DNA from: Flavobacterium acetivorans
Lineage (GTDB): Bacteria > Bacteroidota > Bacteroidia > Flavobacteriales > Flavobacteriaceae
Length of the DNA: 64,000 nucleotides
Reading direction: 5' to 3'
NCBI RefSeq assembly: GCF_020911885.1
Contig: NZ_CP087132.1
Location: 310,001-374,000 of the forward strand
Positions 18,826 through 27,817 of this stretch are shown here, piece after piece (position 1 is the stretch's first letter; each line of letters opens with the position of its first letter). A program made the position numbers and the translations under genes. The notes beneath the pieces are model-generated. The model was not told where the DNA came from. It did not search any database and was given only the letters and a program-made list of their open reading frames with translations.

Positions 18826-19779
18826 TTAATCGCTTTGGAATAAATAAGGAAACATTTTTTTTCTAAGCCTAATTGGCGGAAAATATTTAACACTTAACAC
18901 CGAGAACAAAATCCTGGGATTACTACTAAATAAAAATCCCCAATAAAAAATATACTTCCTCATAGTACTCTTATCCCTATATTTAAAAAACCACAACCAT
19001 TTTAATAGGGTATCTAAATTTTTTATTGGAATATCATTTTTGCAACTCCATCTAAGAGTTGACTCATATAGTTTTATATTAAAAATTCTGAATAAATCTT
19101 CTCTAGTGAAAATATTGGCCTCATGAACACCTCTTATCGCTACAGGACGGTCTATTATCCCTGATTCCAATTGACATTTTAAGGCCATTTTGAATAGGAT
19201 ATCTGAATCTTCTGCAACAACCAACAATTCATTAAAAAAACCAACTTTATCAAATACAGATTTCTTTATCGTTAATCCATTCAAATGTAGATATCCATAT
19301 TTACTTGAAACAATTGAATTAAAAAGTTCTTCTGGTGGTATCTTTTTGGACACCGTAGACATTTTAAGTTTTTCTTTTTCATTATCCCTTGCCTTACGAT
19401 AAAAATGAAAACCAACCGCATTATATACCCCATCAATATTCTTATTAGCCTCCAGTATTTTTAAATCATTTTTAAATCTATTTTCTAAATAAAAATCATC
19501 AGCATCCAAAAATGCAATATAATCCTTAGTAGCCATTTTTATTCCCAAATTTCTGGTCGCAGAACGACCTCTATTAACTTTTCTCTCATGCTGATAGACT
19601 TTTAATTTATCATATACTATTTGTAATGATTGAATTATTGCCCACGTCGTATCAGTACTTCCATCATCAATCACTACAACTTCTCCAACTTCTAACTGTC
19701 GTACAGCCGATTGAATTGCTGTTTCGATAAAACGTTCTACGTTATATGCAGGGATTATTACGGATATTGAAAAAGCCAT
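18826..19779 (-). CDS. Glycosyltransferase family 2
   Basis: 317 residues. The GT-A domain shows ISVIIPAYNVERFIETAIQS, VVVIDDGSTDTTW, NRGRSATRNLGI, AFLDADDFYLENR (metal motif) and LLVVAEDSDILFKMAL (acceptor-side base). The C-terminal ~60 residues (IFYWGFLFSSNPRILFSVLS) are hydrophobic to basic. It is part of the run of five GT2 genes at 16280-20787 in one orientation with gaps under 60 bp. Confidence 0.9.
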   Translation of the reverse strand: MAFSISVIIPAYNVERFIETAIQSAVRQLEVGEVVVIDDGSTDTTWAIIQSLQIVYDKLKVYQHERKVNRGRSATRNLGIKMATKDYIAFLDADDFYLENRFKNDLKILEANKNIDGVYNAVGFHFYRKARDNEKEKLKMSTVSKKIPPEELFNSIVSSKYGYLHLNGLTIKKSVFDKVGFFNELLVVAEDSDILFKMALKCQLESGIIDRPVAIRGVHEANIFTREDLFRIFNIKLYESTLRWSCKNDIPIKNLDTLLKWLWFFKYRDKSTMRKYIFYWGFLFSSNPRILFSVLSVKYFPPIRLRKKMFPYLFQSD

Positions 19780-19821
19780 TTATACTAATTTAAATAATTT
19801 GCGTGAAAAAAACTACCAAAT

Positions 19822-20787
19822 CTAAACTACTTTATGATTTCTTAAAAATTTTTCAATACGATAACTTGATCTATTTAATAGTAGTAACAAATTACCAAAC
19901 AATAATAAACTCAAACTGAGATTTCCGTTTTTAACATTCAATATAGGAGATAATCTTTTTAAAATATCTTTAGAGAGATTTCTATGATTTTTTTCTATTC
20001 CTCTAAAAAAACCATCTATCAAAATTTTATAATTATAATTCATTAACTCTAAGTCATTTAACTCAATACTTCTTTTTAAATTTTCCAAAGCAATATAACA
20101 TTCTGAAACTTTAAATCTTTTTTCATACGACCTACTTCTCCTCGTTTTTGTATTTATATGCTGTCGATATAAAAATAAAGGGACATTAACAATTTTAAAT
20201 GAATCTAAAGGCAAATTAAAAAAGAGTCTAGAAAACAGTTCCGTTTCTTGCCCTCGATGAATATTTAAATCAAAAAGATTTCTGCTTTCAAGAAAACTTC
20301 TTCTAAAAAGAATAGATGGCGTCATAATTCTTAATTCCCATCTTACATAATCCTTAAACAGAAATGTTTCAATTTTTAAATTTATTTTTTCCATTTCGAC
20401 TAAATTTTCATCGACATAAAACCCTGAACATATAACCATTTTTAATTGTTCATTTTTAAATAGATTAACTTTTGAAAAAATAAAACCCTCTAACATCACA
20501 TCATCATCATCAAACCAATTAACATACTGTCCTTGACTCAATTCAAAACCATAATTCCTACAGGCATTCGAGCCTTTGGGTATTTCTCTAGGTCTGAAAT
20601 GGTATTGAAATCTGGAATCTTCTACTACATAATTACCCACTATTTCTGATGTATTATCAGTTGAACCATCATCTACAATAATACATTCCCAATTTTGATA
20701 ACTTTGCGCTAAAACACTATCGAGCGTTTCACCAATCAGGTGTGCCCGATTGTAGGTTGGAATGATTATCGAAACTAAAGAATTCAT
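19822..20787 (-). CDS. Glycosyltransferase family 2
   Basis: 321 residues. VSIIIPTYNRAHLIGETLDS, IIVDDGSTDNTSEIV, NWFDDDDVMLEGF (metal motif) and HRGQETELFSRLFF (acceptor-side region) define a GT2 enzyme. The C-terminal ~110 residues form a charged, mostly helical tail. Its gene follows the methyltransferase at 20797 by 9 bp and is probably co-transcribed with the ABC exporter genes upstream. Confidence 0.9.
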   Translation of the reverse strand: MNSLVSIIIPTYNRAHLIGETLDSVLAQSYQNWECIIVDDGSTDNTSEIVGNYVVEDSRFQYHFRPREIPKGSNACRNYGFELSQGQYVNWFDDDDVMLEGFIFSKVNLFKNEQLKMVICSGFYVDENLVEMEKINLKIETFLFKDYVRWELRIMTPSILFRRSFLESRNLFDLNIHRGQETELFSRLFFNLPLDSFKIVNVPLFLYRQHINTKTRRSRSYEKRFKVSECYIALENLKRSIELNDLELMNYNYKILIDGFFRGIEKNHRNLSKDILKRLSPILNVKNGNLSLSLLLFGNLLLLLNRSSYRIEKFLRNHKVV

Positions 20788-20796
20788 ATCAACTGA

Positions 20797-21519
20797 TTAT
20801 AATCCATAAGGTGTAATGTCAAAATCGTTTTTATTAGAGAAATAGGTATATCTATCTTTATTTATCTTGAAACACTTCAAAATCTGATGCCATAATTGAG
20901 CTATTTCCTTTTCTTCAACCCTGTCTGTATCATCTAAAAAAATGGCGAAATTCTCAGAGATTCGATCTTTTAAAAATGGCACTGCTGAATATCTTGCAAA
21001 TGGAGTTGTTTTACCAAAAGGACCATCGACAATTAATAAGTCAAATGATTGATGCCTGCTAATTTCTTCACTGATAATTAAAGTATCGTACCATTTTTCC
21101 TGTCCCTCTTTAGCAATTGTTTTAGAAACTTTAATAATTGGAGCATAAATAACATTAACATATTCAGACAATTCTAGTTTTAAAAGAATTCCTTTCAAAT
21201 TTTCATACCATTGTTCATCATTTTCAATAGACATAAACGAGGCCTCAATTTTATTTATCTTCAACAGTTGTGCTATACAAATAGTTGAAAACCCTGAACC
21301 AAACTCAATTATATTCTTCCTTTCATTTATTACAATATCATTACAAATATGCAATACTTGCTTAGGACTAATGGCCCAAGCTGTCAACGGCAAAAACACT
21401 TTATTATCGAAAAGTTTAAGCAATTGAGCCAATGCTATAGTATCTTGCTCTAATTTATATTTTTTAAGAAGCAAATGCTCAAACCACTTTACTTTATTTT
21501 TAATTTTATTAATTATCAT
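20797..21519 (-). CDS. SAM-dependent methyltransferase (class I)
   Basis: 240 residues. NIIEFGSGFSTICIAQLL is the SAM loop, FMSIENDEQWYENL the strand-2 acidic region, FDLLIVDGPFG motif II and FAIFLDDTDRVEEKEIAQLW follows. This is the Methyltransf_24-like pattern seen in polysaccharide clusters. The start overlaps the wzt stop by 11 bp, indicating coupled expression with the exporter. It could methylate a terminal sugar; in some ABC-dependent O-antigens terminal methylation sets chain length and is read by the Wzt C-terminal domain, which this Wzt has. Confidence 0.75.
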   Translation of the reverse strand: MIINKIKNKVKWFEHLLLKKYKLEQDTIALAQLLKLFDNKVFLPLTAWAISPKQVLHICNDIVINERKNIIEFGSGFSTICIAQLLKINKIEASFMSIENDEQWYENLKGILLKLELSEYVNVIYAPIIKVSKTIAKEGQEKWYDTLIISEEISRHQSFDLLIVDGPFGKTTPFARYSAVPFLKDRISENFAIFLDDTDRVEEKEIAQLWHQILKCFKINKDRYTYFSNKNDFDITPYGL

Positions 21520-22774
21520 ATTCTACTTTAAAATCAATTAAAAATTTGCTTTGTTTAGTCGGAATATTTCTGCCTGAACCATAATAATCCCCTTTGTCTA
21601 TTTTGAAAGAAAAGGCATTTTGTATCCAATCTGTCACTACATTATCTATCATAATATGAGTAGTAACATAATAAGTTCCTTCATTTAAATTTAGCTTCTT
21701 TATTTTGAAAACTAATTTGTCTCCAAAAAAATGATCCGATGTTTCCAATAATGAGGTACTCATCCAAACTATTCTTTGCCCCATATTATCATCTATTCTT
21801 AAATCAAATAAAATTTTTGTCAGGTCAATATTTTTCGGATTATCTAAAATGAATTCCATAGTAAAAGGTTTTCCTGTTTGTGGTATTACATCCTCATCCA
21901 CTCCATAAGTCTTTACCGCTTTTATTTTAACTAAACCGCTACCAACTCTGTCTTGAAAATCTTCAAATTCATAATTCAGTGAACTATCATTCAAATAATG
22001 CTGTGTACAATCCTCAATCCCTCCAACAAAATCAATTGAACCATTCTTCATCACAATCCCTCTCGTACACAAAGCTTGAACCGCCGCCATATTATGGCTT
22101 ACAAACAAAACCGTCCGTCCTTCACCCCTGGAAATATCCTGCATCTTGCCGATGGCTTTTTTCTGAAACTCGGCGTCACCCACAGCCAGCACCTCATCGA
22201 TCACCAAGATTTCGGGTTCAAGGAATGCAGCCACAGCAAAGGCCAATCGTACCGTCATTCCGCTGCTGTAGCGTTTTACAGGAGTGTCTATATACCGTTC
22301 GCAACCTGAGAAAGCAATAATTTCATCGAGTTTGGAAGCAATCTCTTTTTTAGTCATTCCTAAAATGGCTCCATTGAGGAAAATGTTTTCCCTGCCGGTC
22401 ATCTCCCCATTAAAACCGGTCCCCACTTCAAGCAAGGAAGCAATACGCCCCCGGGATTTTATGCTGCCCGTTGTAGGTGCAGTCACCTTAGATAATATCT
22501 TTAACAGGGTCGATTTCCCCGCTCCGTTTTTCCCTATAATTCCCAAAACTTCGCCGCGCGCTACCTCAAAATTAATATCCTGCAAAGCCCACACATAATC
22601 GCTTTCTCCTTTGGTACTGCGATCATTAGTCTCTCCTATTTTCAAATAAGGATCCTCTTTCCCTCTTAATTGGCACCACCAACGGTTCAGGTCATGACTC
22701 AGCGTCCCCGTACCTACCTGTCCCAGACGGTATTGCTTGGAGATGTTTTCGGCTTTTAAGATGATGTCTTTCAT
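21509..22774 (-). CDS. wzt: ABC exporter ATPase with C-terminal glycan-binding domain
   Basis: ATPase of the polysaccharide ABC exporter. Walker A GIIGKNGAGKSTLLK, signature YSSGMTVRLAFAVAA and Walker B EILVIDEVLAVGD lie in the first ~230 residues. The remaining ~180 residues form the Wzt carbohydrate-recognition domain, which in characterised systems recognises the modified chain end. I place the start at the ATG at 22774 (MKDIILKAENISKQ): the frame is open to 22834, but those 20 codons are translated heptamer repeats ([13 protein letters not shown]). It pairs with wzm at 23294. Confidence 0.93.
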   Translation of the reverse strand: MKDIILKAENISKQYRLGQVGTGTLSHDLNRWWCQLRGKEDPYLKIGETNDRSTKGESDYVWALQDINFEVARGEVLGIIGKNGAGKSTLLKILSKVTAPTTGSIKSRGRIASLLEVGTGFNGEMTGRENIFLNGAILGMTKKEIASKLDEIIAFSGCERYIDTPVKRYSSGMTVRLAFAVAAFLEPEILVIDEVLAVGDAEFQKKAIGKMQDISRGEGRTVLFVSHNMAAVQALCTRGIVMKNGSIDFVGGIEDCTQHYLNDSSLNYEFEDFQDRVGSGLVKIKAVKTYGVDEDVIPQTGKPFTMEFILDNPKNIDLTKILFDLRIDDNMGQRIVWMSTSLLETSDHFFGDKLVFKIKKLNLNEGTYYVTTHIMIDNVVTDWIQNAFSFKIDKGDYYGSGRNIPTKQSKFLIDFKVEYDN

Positions 22775-22782
22775 TTTAGTGA

Positions 22783-22862
22783 ATCGTGAGTCGTGAATCG
22801 TGAGTCGTGAGTCGTGAGTAGAAAAATGACTCACTTACTACTCACTATTCACTACTCACTAA
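22783..22862. repeat. Heptamer repeats, left flank of four-helix-bundle gene
   Basis: Consecutive 7-bp units (GTGAATC, GTGAGTC and reverse forms ACTCACT, ATTCACT). The segment 22814-22860, containing GTGAGTAGAAAAATGAC, is repeated in direct orientation at 23237-23294 on the other side of the gene. Confidence 0.8.
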
Positions 22863-22863
22863 G

Positions 22864-23208
22864 TCACTTATTTAAATAATTTCTAAATCCTATCAAAAGT
22901 TTTTTAACATCAATCATTTGTAGTTCAAAAACTTGCTCGTTCTTAATAAATTCCAATCGTATTGCTATTAAATATTGTGTTTCTAGTTCTGAAAGTGACC
23001 CCAAAGCAACATGAAGAAAATGAATCAATTCTCTATCTCCTTTTCTTGCGGCTCCTTCAGCAATATTAGATGGAATTGAAACAGCTGCTCTTCTCATTTG
23101 ACTAGTCAAACCAAATTTTTCTGAATCCGGAAATAGCTGCGTAATTTGATATACTGTAACAACCAAATCCATACTCTTCTTCCAAACATCCAACTCTTTA
23201 TGATCCAT
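22864..23208 (-). CDS. Four-helix-bundle protein (23S rRNA IVS-type)
   Basis: 114 residues of the small four-helix-bundle family also encoded in 23S rRNA intervening sequences of some bacteria. Hallmarks are ELDVWKKSMDLVVTVYQIT, LTSQMRRAAVSIPSNIAEG and LGSLSELETQYLIA. In Bacteroidetes such genes are often orphans in surface-polysaccharide loci; their function is unknown. Here the gene lies between wzt and wzm and is bracketed by near-identical heptamer blocks in direct orientation, as if the unit had been inserted into or duplicated with the repeat. It does not look like part of the exporter. Confidence 0.85.
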   Translation of the reverse strand: MDHKELDVWKKSMDLVVTVYQITQLFPDSEKFGLTSQMRRAAVSIPSNIAEGAARKGDRELIHFLHVALGSLSELETQYLIAIRLEFIKNEQVFELQMIDVKKLLIGFRNYLNK

Positions 23209-23218
23209 ATCTTCTCTT

Positions 23219-23297
23219 TTTAGTGAGTCGTCAGTTGTGAGTAGAAAAATGACATCACTTACTACTCACGATTCACTATTCACCACTCACTATTCAG
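23219..23297. repeat. Heptamer repeats, right flank of four-helix-bundle gene
   Basis: 7-bp units of the ACTCAC(T/G) and ATTCAC(T/C) type. 23237-23294 repeats 22814-22860 in the same orientation with a few changes. The block runs into the stop codon of wzm at 23294. Confidence 0.8.
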
Positions 23298-24163
23298 ACC
23301 GTATCAATAAAACTTTTCTCCGTTTTGTTAAAAATAAGCAAACCCATAAAAAAAATAAGAATCGTAACAGCAAACGTATAAATAAGTCCCGAAACAGAAA
23401 GCTGTCCCACATTCAGCAACATATACCGACTGCTTTCAATAATATAAGCCAGCGGATTATAGTTTACCAACCAAGCATAATTGGGGATTTTCTCCTTGAT
23501 CAGCGCCATGGGATACATCACTGCCGAGAGGTACATCAGCAATTGCACCCCAAAACCAATCAAATAACTCAAATCCCTGTATTTAGTGACCAAAGAGGAA
23601 ATAATCATCCCCAATCCCAATCCTAAAACCCCCATCAAAACCACTAAGAGCGGGAAAAACAATAGGCTGAAATTAAGACTGATAGCAGCCCCTTGGTAAT
23701 AAAAATACAAATAAAAAATTACAAAAATCAGAAACTGAATTCCGAATTTCAACAAATTAGAAACCACTACCGAAAGCGGCATGATGATTCTCGGAAAATA
23801 GACTTTGCCAAAAATAGAAGCATTGCGCTTAAAGGTATCCGAAGTATCATTAAGGCAAGCCGTGAAATAATTCCAAACCGTGATACCGGCCAAATTAAAC
23901 AGAAAAGAAGGCACAACTCCGGTGCTAATCCCGGCCACATTGTTGAAAATAATAGTAAAAGTAATCGAGGTAAAAAGCGGCTGTATCAAATACCAAAGCG
24001 GCCCTAAAATAGTTTGTTTGTATACCGTGACCACATCCCTTTTTACAAAAAGCAACAACAAGTCGCGATAGTGCCAAACTTCTTTGAAGTTCAACGAGAA
24101 GAATTTGTTCTTGGGTGTTATCTCAAACAACCAGTCCGAATCACTGTTATTGGTAGCATTCAT
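23294..24163 (-). CDS. wzm: ABC-2 type polysaccharide export permease
   Basis: 289-residue inner-membrane permease of the Wzm/TagG/KpsM class, with six hydrophobic segments. The amphipathic N-terminal region SLNFKEVWHYRDLLLLFVKR and KQTILGPLWYLIQPLFTS are characteristic, as is FPLAIIxxL-like PRIIMPLSVVVSNLLKF. With Wzt it would move lipid-linked glycan across the inner membrane. It is the first gene of the minus-strand cluster; 294 bp separate it from the divergent histone-like gene, so the operon promoter probably lies in 24164-24400. Confidence 0.92.
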   Translation of the reverse strand: MNATNNSDSDWLFEITPKNKFFSLNFKEVWHYRDLLLLFVKRDVVTVYKQTILGPLWYLIQPLFTSITFTIIFNNVAGISTGVVPSFLFNLAGITVWNYFTACLNDTSDTFKRNASIFGKVYFPRIIMPLSVVVSNLLKFGIQFLIFVIFYLYFYYQGAAISLNFSLLFFPLLVVLMGVLGLGLGMIISSLVTKYRDLSYLIGFGVQLLMYLSAVMYPMALIKEKIPNYAWLVNYNPLAYIIESSRYMLLNVGQLSVSGLIYTFAVTILIFFMGLLIFNKTEKSFIDTV

Positions 24164-24424
24164 AGTCTATCAGGATAAAAACCAAACCTATTATAAAGCC
24201 CTTTTTGATACAATCTGAATCATCGCCTAACAAATATAAGATTTTTCGTTTAGATATAAACAACTCCTAATCAAAACTATATACATTAAATTGGATCTGT
24301 ACCATTTCGAAAACTTTGAAAATCACGGCAAGCAAGCATCCGCATCCCTTTCACCTCCTTCTTTTTCTCGATTAAATAACAATAATTTTAACACCAAATT
24401 AGTGCTATCTAATAAGTAAACTTT

Positions 24425-24432
24425 TATTTTTG
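24425..24432 (+). promoter_or_regulatory. Bacteroidetes-type -7 element before histone-like gene
   Basis: TATTTTTG fits the TAnnTTTG consensus of the Bacteroidetes primary sigma factor and lies 26 bp before the ATG at 24458. No clear -33 TTG was found at the right distance, so the assignment is tentative. Confidence 0.45.
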
Positions 24433-24457
24433 CGCCCTAATTTAATATAGTATCACC

Positions 24458-24634
24458 ATGAAAGATTTATTCGAAAAAATCAATGCCGAATTTGAAAACT
24501 TCAAAACAGAGGCTGAACTGCACATCGAAAAAGGAAACAAAGCGGCGGGAACAAGAGCACGTAAATCGACTTTGGACCTGGAAAAACTTTTAAAAGAGTT
24601 TAGAAAAGTTTCTGTAGAGGAATCAAAAAAATAA
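24458..24634 (+). CDS. Histone H1-like small DNA-binding protein
   Basis: 58-residue basic protein starting MKDLFEKINAEFENFKTEAE and ending LLKEFRKVSVEESKK, with the lysine/arginine-rich centre GNKAAGTRARKSTLD. It matches the short histone H1-like (Hc1-type) proteins conserved in Flavobacteriia, thought to bind DNA non-specifically. It is monocistronic: a candidate promoter lies 26 bp upstream and a strong terminator follows 18 bp after the stop. Confidence 0.85.
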   Translation: MKDLFEKINAEFENFKTEAELHIEKGNKAAGTRARKSTLDLEKLLKEFRKVSVEESKK

Positions 24635-24651
24635 TTTATTTTTCAAAAATA

Positions 24652-24684
24652 AGCCTTCTGAATTTTCAGAGGGCTTTTTTTATC
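24652..24684 (+). terminator. Rho-independent terminator of the histone-like gene
   Basis: GCCTTCTGA / TCAGAGGGC form a stem around ATTT with one mismatch, followed by seven T. Confidence 0.8.
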
Positions 24685-25322
24685 AACTTCGTTGTTGCCC
24701 CCACTTCAAGAATTAGCCTTTCATCTGCATTCTTTAATTATGGCATCCCTCTTCTAGCGTTTACAAAATCCCTTCCTGTATTTTAGCAATCCTGAATTAA
24801 CCCCAAGGACACAATCTCTACACCTATATCTCTTTTCACTTGGTTTTAACAGCTCCTAATAGAGTACTTCCTATTAACAGCTTCCCTTCCTTAAAAAAAA
24901 AATTTTTTTTAATAAAAACAGTCATACCCCTATAAAAATAATACTCATTTACCTTAATACCATTAATAAAGTTAAAAAAAAATCATTTTAAACAACTATA
25001 AAACGAACATACCCCATAAAAAAACAGCCCCTTAACAAAAATAACCATTATATTAAAATCAAAAAACAACACTTAAAATAACAAATAAGCATTACTTTTT
25101 TATAGATTTTTTGATATCGATAATTCTGCTCCAAATTTTAAAAAAAAGAAGGAAAGAGAACTCAAAGTTGATAATTTAGCTTCAAATAAATGTAAAATAA
25201 ATGGCTGAAAACTAAAAAATTACCCCCTTTACTCACAAGAAAAACAAGTCCGATTTCAGTAAAAAAATAACTATAAAAACCACAACAACCAACGCCAAAA
25301 TTAACCAACAAACCAAAATAAC
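24685..25322. other. AT-rich non-coding region upstream of porin
   Basis: 638 bp with no plausible gene on either strand. It has many A and T runs; the last 120 bp before the porin ATG are strongly A-rich, as is common in leader regions of highly expressed Flavobacterium membrane proteins. No repeat-family member is present, in contrast to most other long gaps here. Confidence 0.6.
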
Positions 25323-26369
25323 ATGAAAAAAACAGCAAGCGTTTTAGGACTCCTATTTACAAGCACGATGACATTCGCACAAGAGGCTTCACAATCATCA
25401 ACCACTTTCGGCGGATCGGCTGACCTCTACTACAAGTATGATTTTTCAAGTCTGTCTCCCAATGGAAAAACCAGCTTCACCTATGCTCACAATTCTTTCG
25501 AACTAGGAATGGCATCTATTGAGGCATCTCATACTAGAGCCAAGGGCGCCGTTTTTGTAGATTTGGGATTCGGAAACAGGGACAAAGAATTCACTTACAA
25601 CGACAACAACAGTTCTTTCATGATCAAGCAACTCTATTTAACCTACCAACTCTCAGAGCGTTTTAAGCTCGTTGCCGGTAGCTTTACCACCCATATCGGA
25701 TATGAACTATTGGATGCGGTCGATAACAAAAATTACAGCATGTCCTATGCTTTCACAAACGGCCCTTTTTTTAATACGGGTCTAAAAGTTCAATATACCT
25801 TAGGGAAATGGAGCCTTATGGCAGGCCTGACTAATCCTACCGACTTTAAAACTGCCCTGGAAGCAGGCTCAAACCAAAAAACAGTTATCGGACAATTGGC
25901 TTATACCACAAACTCCGAAAGCCTGTATTTTAATCTAACTACAGGAAGCGCCAATCCGGCCAGCAGCGTAAATAAAACACAATTTGATATTGTTGCCTCT
26001 AAAAACATCAATGAAAAAATGTGTCTCGGATTCAACGGAACCTATTCGTTAATAAAAGAAGACACCACCAGCCATGATGAAAATTGGTTTGCCTTGGTTG
26101 GATATGCCACTTATGCCGTCAAAAATCACATTAGCTTGGCCTATAGATTGGAATATTTTGACGCCAAAAAAGCGGCTATAACACTTCCTGTCTTAGGGGA
26201 ATCTAAGCTTGTAGGCAATACGCTGTCACTAAATTACAAAACAGGGAATTTGACTATTATTCCCGAAATCAGAATCGATCTTTCATCAGAAGCCGTTTTT
26301 TTGAATACTGATACAAATCCATCCAAATCCAATGCTTATCTTTTAATGGCAATGACCTATAGTTTCTAA
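25323..26369 (+). CDS. Outer-membrane beta-barrel porin (OmpL-like, BBP2 type)
   Basis: 348 residues with a signal peptide (MKKTASVLGLLFTSTMTFAQ, cleavage expected after FA). The mature protein consists of alternating amphipathic strands and ends with aromatic TYSF, the usual outer-membrane insertion signal. The start FGGSADLYYKYDF and NSFELGMASIEASHTRAKGA fit the putative beta-barrel porin-2 family. It probably passes small solutes. It is monocistronic, with a hairpin at 26454 downstream. Confidence 0.82.
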   Translation: MKKTASVLGLLFTSTMTFAQEASQSSTTFGGSADLYYKYDFSSLSPNGKTSFTYAHNSFELGMASIEASHTRAKGAVFVDLGFGNRDKEFTYNDNNSSFMIKQLYLTYQLSERFKLVAGSFTTHIGYELLDAVDNKNYSMSYAFTNGPFFNTGLKVQYTLGKWSLMAGLTNPTDFKTALEAGSNQKTVIGQLAYTTNSESLYFNLTTGSANPASSVNKTQFDIVASKNINEKMCLGFNGTYSLIKEDTTSHDENWFALVGYATYAVKNHISLAYRLEYFDAKKAAITLPVLGESKLVGNTLSLNYKTGNLTIIPEIRIDLSSEAVFLNTDTNPSKSNAYLLMAMTYSF

Positions 26370-26453
26370 TTTGAAAGCTTGTGCTAAAAAAAGCGGATTA
26401 ACCGACCGACAATCCACCCAGCACAAACCCCCTAATGCACTAAATTAAAAAGC

Positions 26454-26507
26454 CGTTTCTGAAAAGTATTCAAAAGCTATCAAGCTTAAAAATATTTTTC
26501 AGAAACG
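26454..26507. terminator. Nested hairpin between convergent genes
   Basis: CGTTTCTGAAAA at 26454-26465 pairs perfectly with TTTTCAGAAACG at 26496-26507. The loop contains a second small stem (AAGCT ATC AAGCTT). It lies between the plus-strand porin and the minus-strand ATPase and could terminate both. It has no long T-run. Confidence 0.55.
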
Positions 26508-26646
26508 ACTTTATAGTTTAATACTCATCCGCTTTTAACTCTCTTCCTCTACTAAGAACGGGGCTTCCTCGCTAGCGAATAGTATGTTTTATACCCTCTT
26601 GCCTCTATCTAAAGCGTACTAATTCACAAAGAATTGCTTTGCTGAT

Positions 26647-27387
26647 TTAGGCCAGACTGCCAATTCTTTCTTCATTCGTTTTTTCTTGCTTTTCCAGCAC
26701 CTCAATCAAGGCCGATTTGACCATGGTGAAAGCATAGTCTTTGGCTTCGGCAAAAGAAATAGCATATTTTCGCTCGATATTTTGAAGATTTTCAGGAAAG
26801 GAACGCAATAATGTATCATAATAAACATCCAAAATATCCGAAGTCGGCATTTCAAAATGAATCTGCAGCTGAAAACGTCTCAAAAGTGCGCTGTCAATAA
26901 TTTCAGGATGATTCGTCGCACAGAGCAACAAAGCATTTTTAGGATAATAATCAATGAGTTGGATAATCGTATTAACCAACCTTCTCATTTCTCCTACATC
27001 CTTATCATCACCCACGCGCTCTTTAGCAATCTGATCAAATTCATCGAGAAAAAGAACCGCATTTTCTCTGGCCGCCTTGTCAAAAACCTGCTTTATATTT
27101 TGAGCTGTTTCACCAATTCGGGCACAAACTACATTACTCAAATTAAGAATCAAGATAGGTTTCTTCAGTGTGTTTGCAAGCGCTTTGGCCGTAGTTGTTT
27201 TTCCGCAACCAGAACTCCCGTACAACATTATTTTATTGTTAGTTGTCAATCCGTATTTAGCGAGTTCATCTACATACTTATGCTCTTTTACCAGCTGTAG
27301 TATCTTTTGCTGATTCAGTTCATTAAGAAAAACAGTATCGAGAGAAACCACCTCCTTGTCGTTGATAATTAGATCAAATATATTCAT
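26647..27387 (-). CDS. AAA-family ATPase
   Basis: 246 residues: Walker A LYGSSGCGKTTTAKAL near residue 57, Walker B VLFLDEFDQIAKE, sensor-1 LLLCATNHPEII and arginine-finger region ALLRRFQLQIHFEMP. This is the single AAA domain of the FtsH/spastin-like group without a protease or membrane part. Such orphan ATPases occur with partner proteases or restriction modules, but none is adjacent. Function unknown beyond ATP-dependent remodelling. Confidence 0.8.
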   Translation of the reverse strand: MNIFDLIINDKEVVSLDTVFLNELNQQKILQLVKEHKYVDELAKYGLTTNNKIMLYGSSGCGKTTTAKALANTLKKPILILNLSNVVCARIGETAQNIKQVFDKAARENAVLFLDEFDQIAKERVGDDKDVGEMRRLVNTIIQLIDYYPKNALLLCATNHPEIIDSALLRRFQLQIHFEMPTSDILDVYYDTLLRSFPENLQNIERKYAISFAEAKDYAFTMVKSALIEVLEKQEKTNEERIGSLA

Positions 27388-27817
27388 TGTGGCAATTAAA
27401 AATTCTTGGCTGCAAATTTAAGAAATAATAGCGTCTCTTTTGTCATCTTAGATGCTAAGGCTATCCATTCCTGTTCATCGCAATGCAAGCCAAATTATTT
27501 TTACTCGGCCTAAATACTAACCGCCAAGACTTTTTGTTCTATTGGAAAAGCCGGAGTCAAAGTTGAAGCCACAACTCCCGAAAGAATAATGGCCGTGTCC
27601 ATAGTAAAATCCTTTGCGCTCTTTGCGGTAAAAACAACTATAATTCATGAAGTCCTGGCAGATCCCAACACTTCGCAAGCTTTGCGGTAAAAAACAAGCG
27701 AAGCAGCTTTTGCGCTCTTTGCGGTTAAAAACAACTAATAATTTATGACGTCATGGCAAGACTTTAAAAGCCTACACAACTCATCGCTTTTCACAACGCT
27801 CGCTTATAATGCAACCT
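27388..27817. repeat. Gap with CTTTGCGGT-type repeats
   Basis: No gene seen. GCGCTCTTTGCGGTAAAAAC occurs at about 27616, a variant at 27669 and again at 27711 (GCGCTCTTTGCGGTTAAAAA). The same core (CTCTTTGCGGTTAAAAACC) recurs three times at 49.6-50.3 kb, so this is another dispersed family. Confidence 0.6.

Noticed and set aside
22775..22834. N-terminal extension of Wzt
   Set aside because: These 20 codons are heptamer repeats; the family start is the ATG at 22774.
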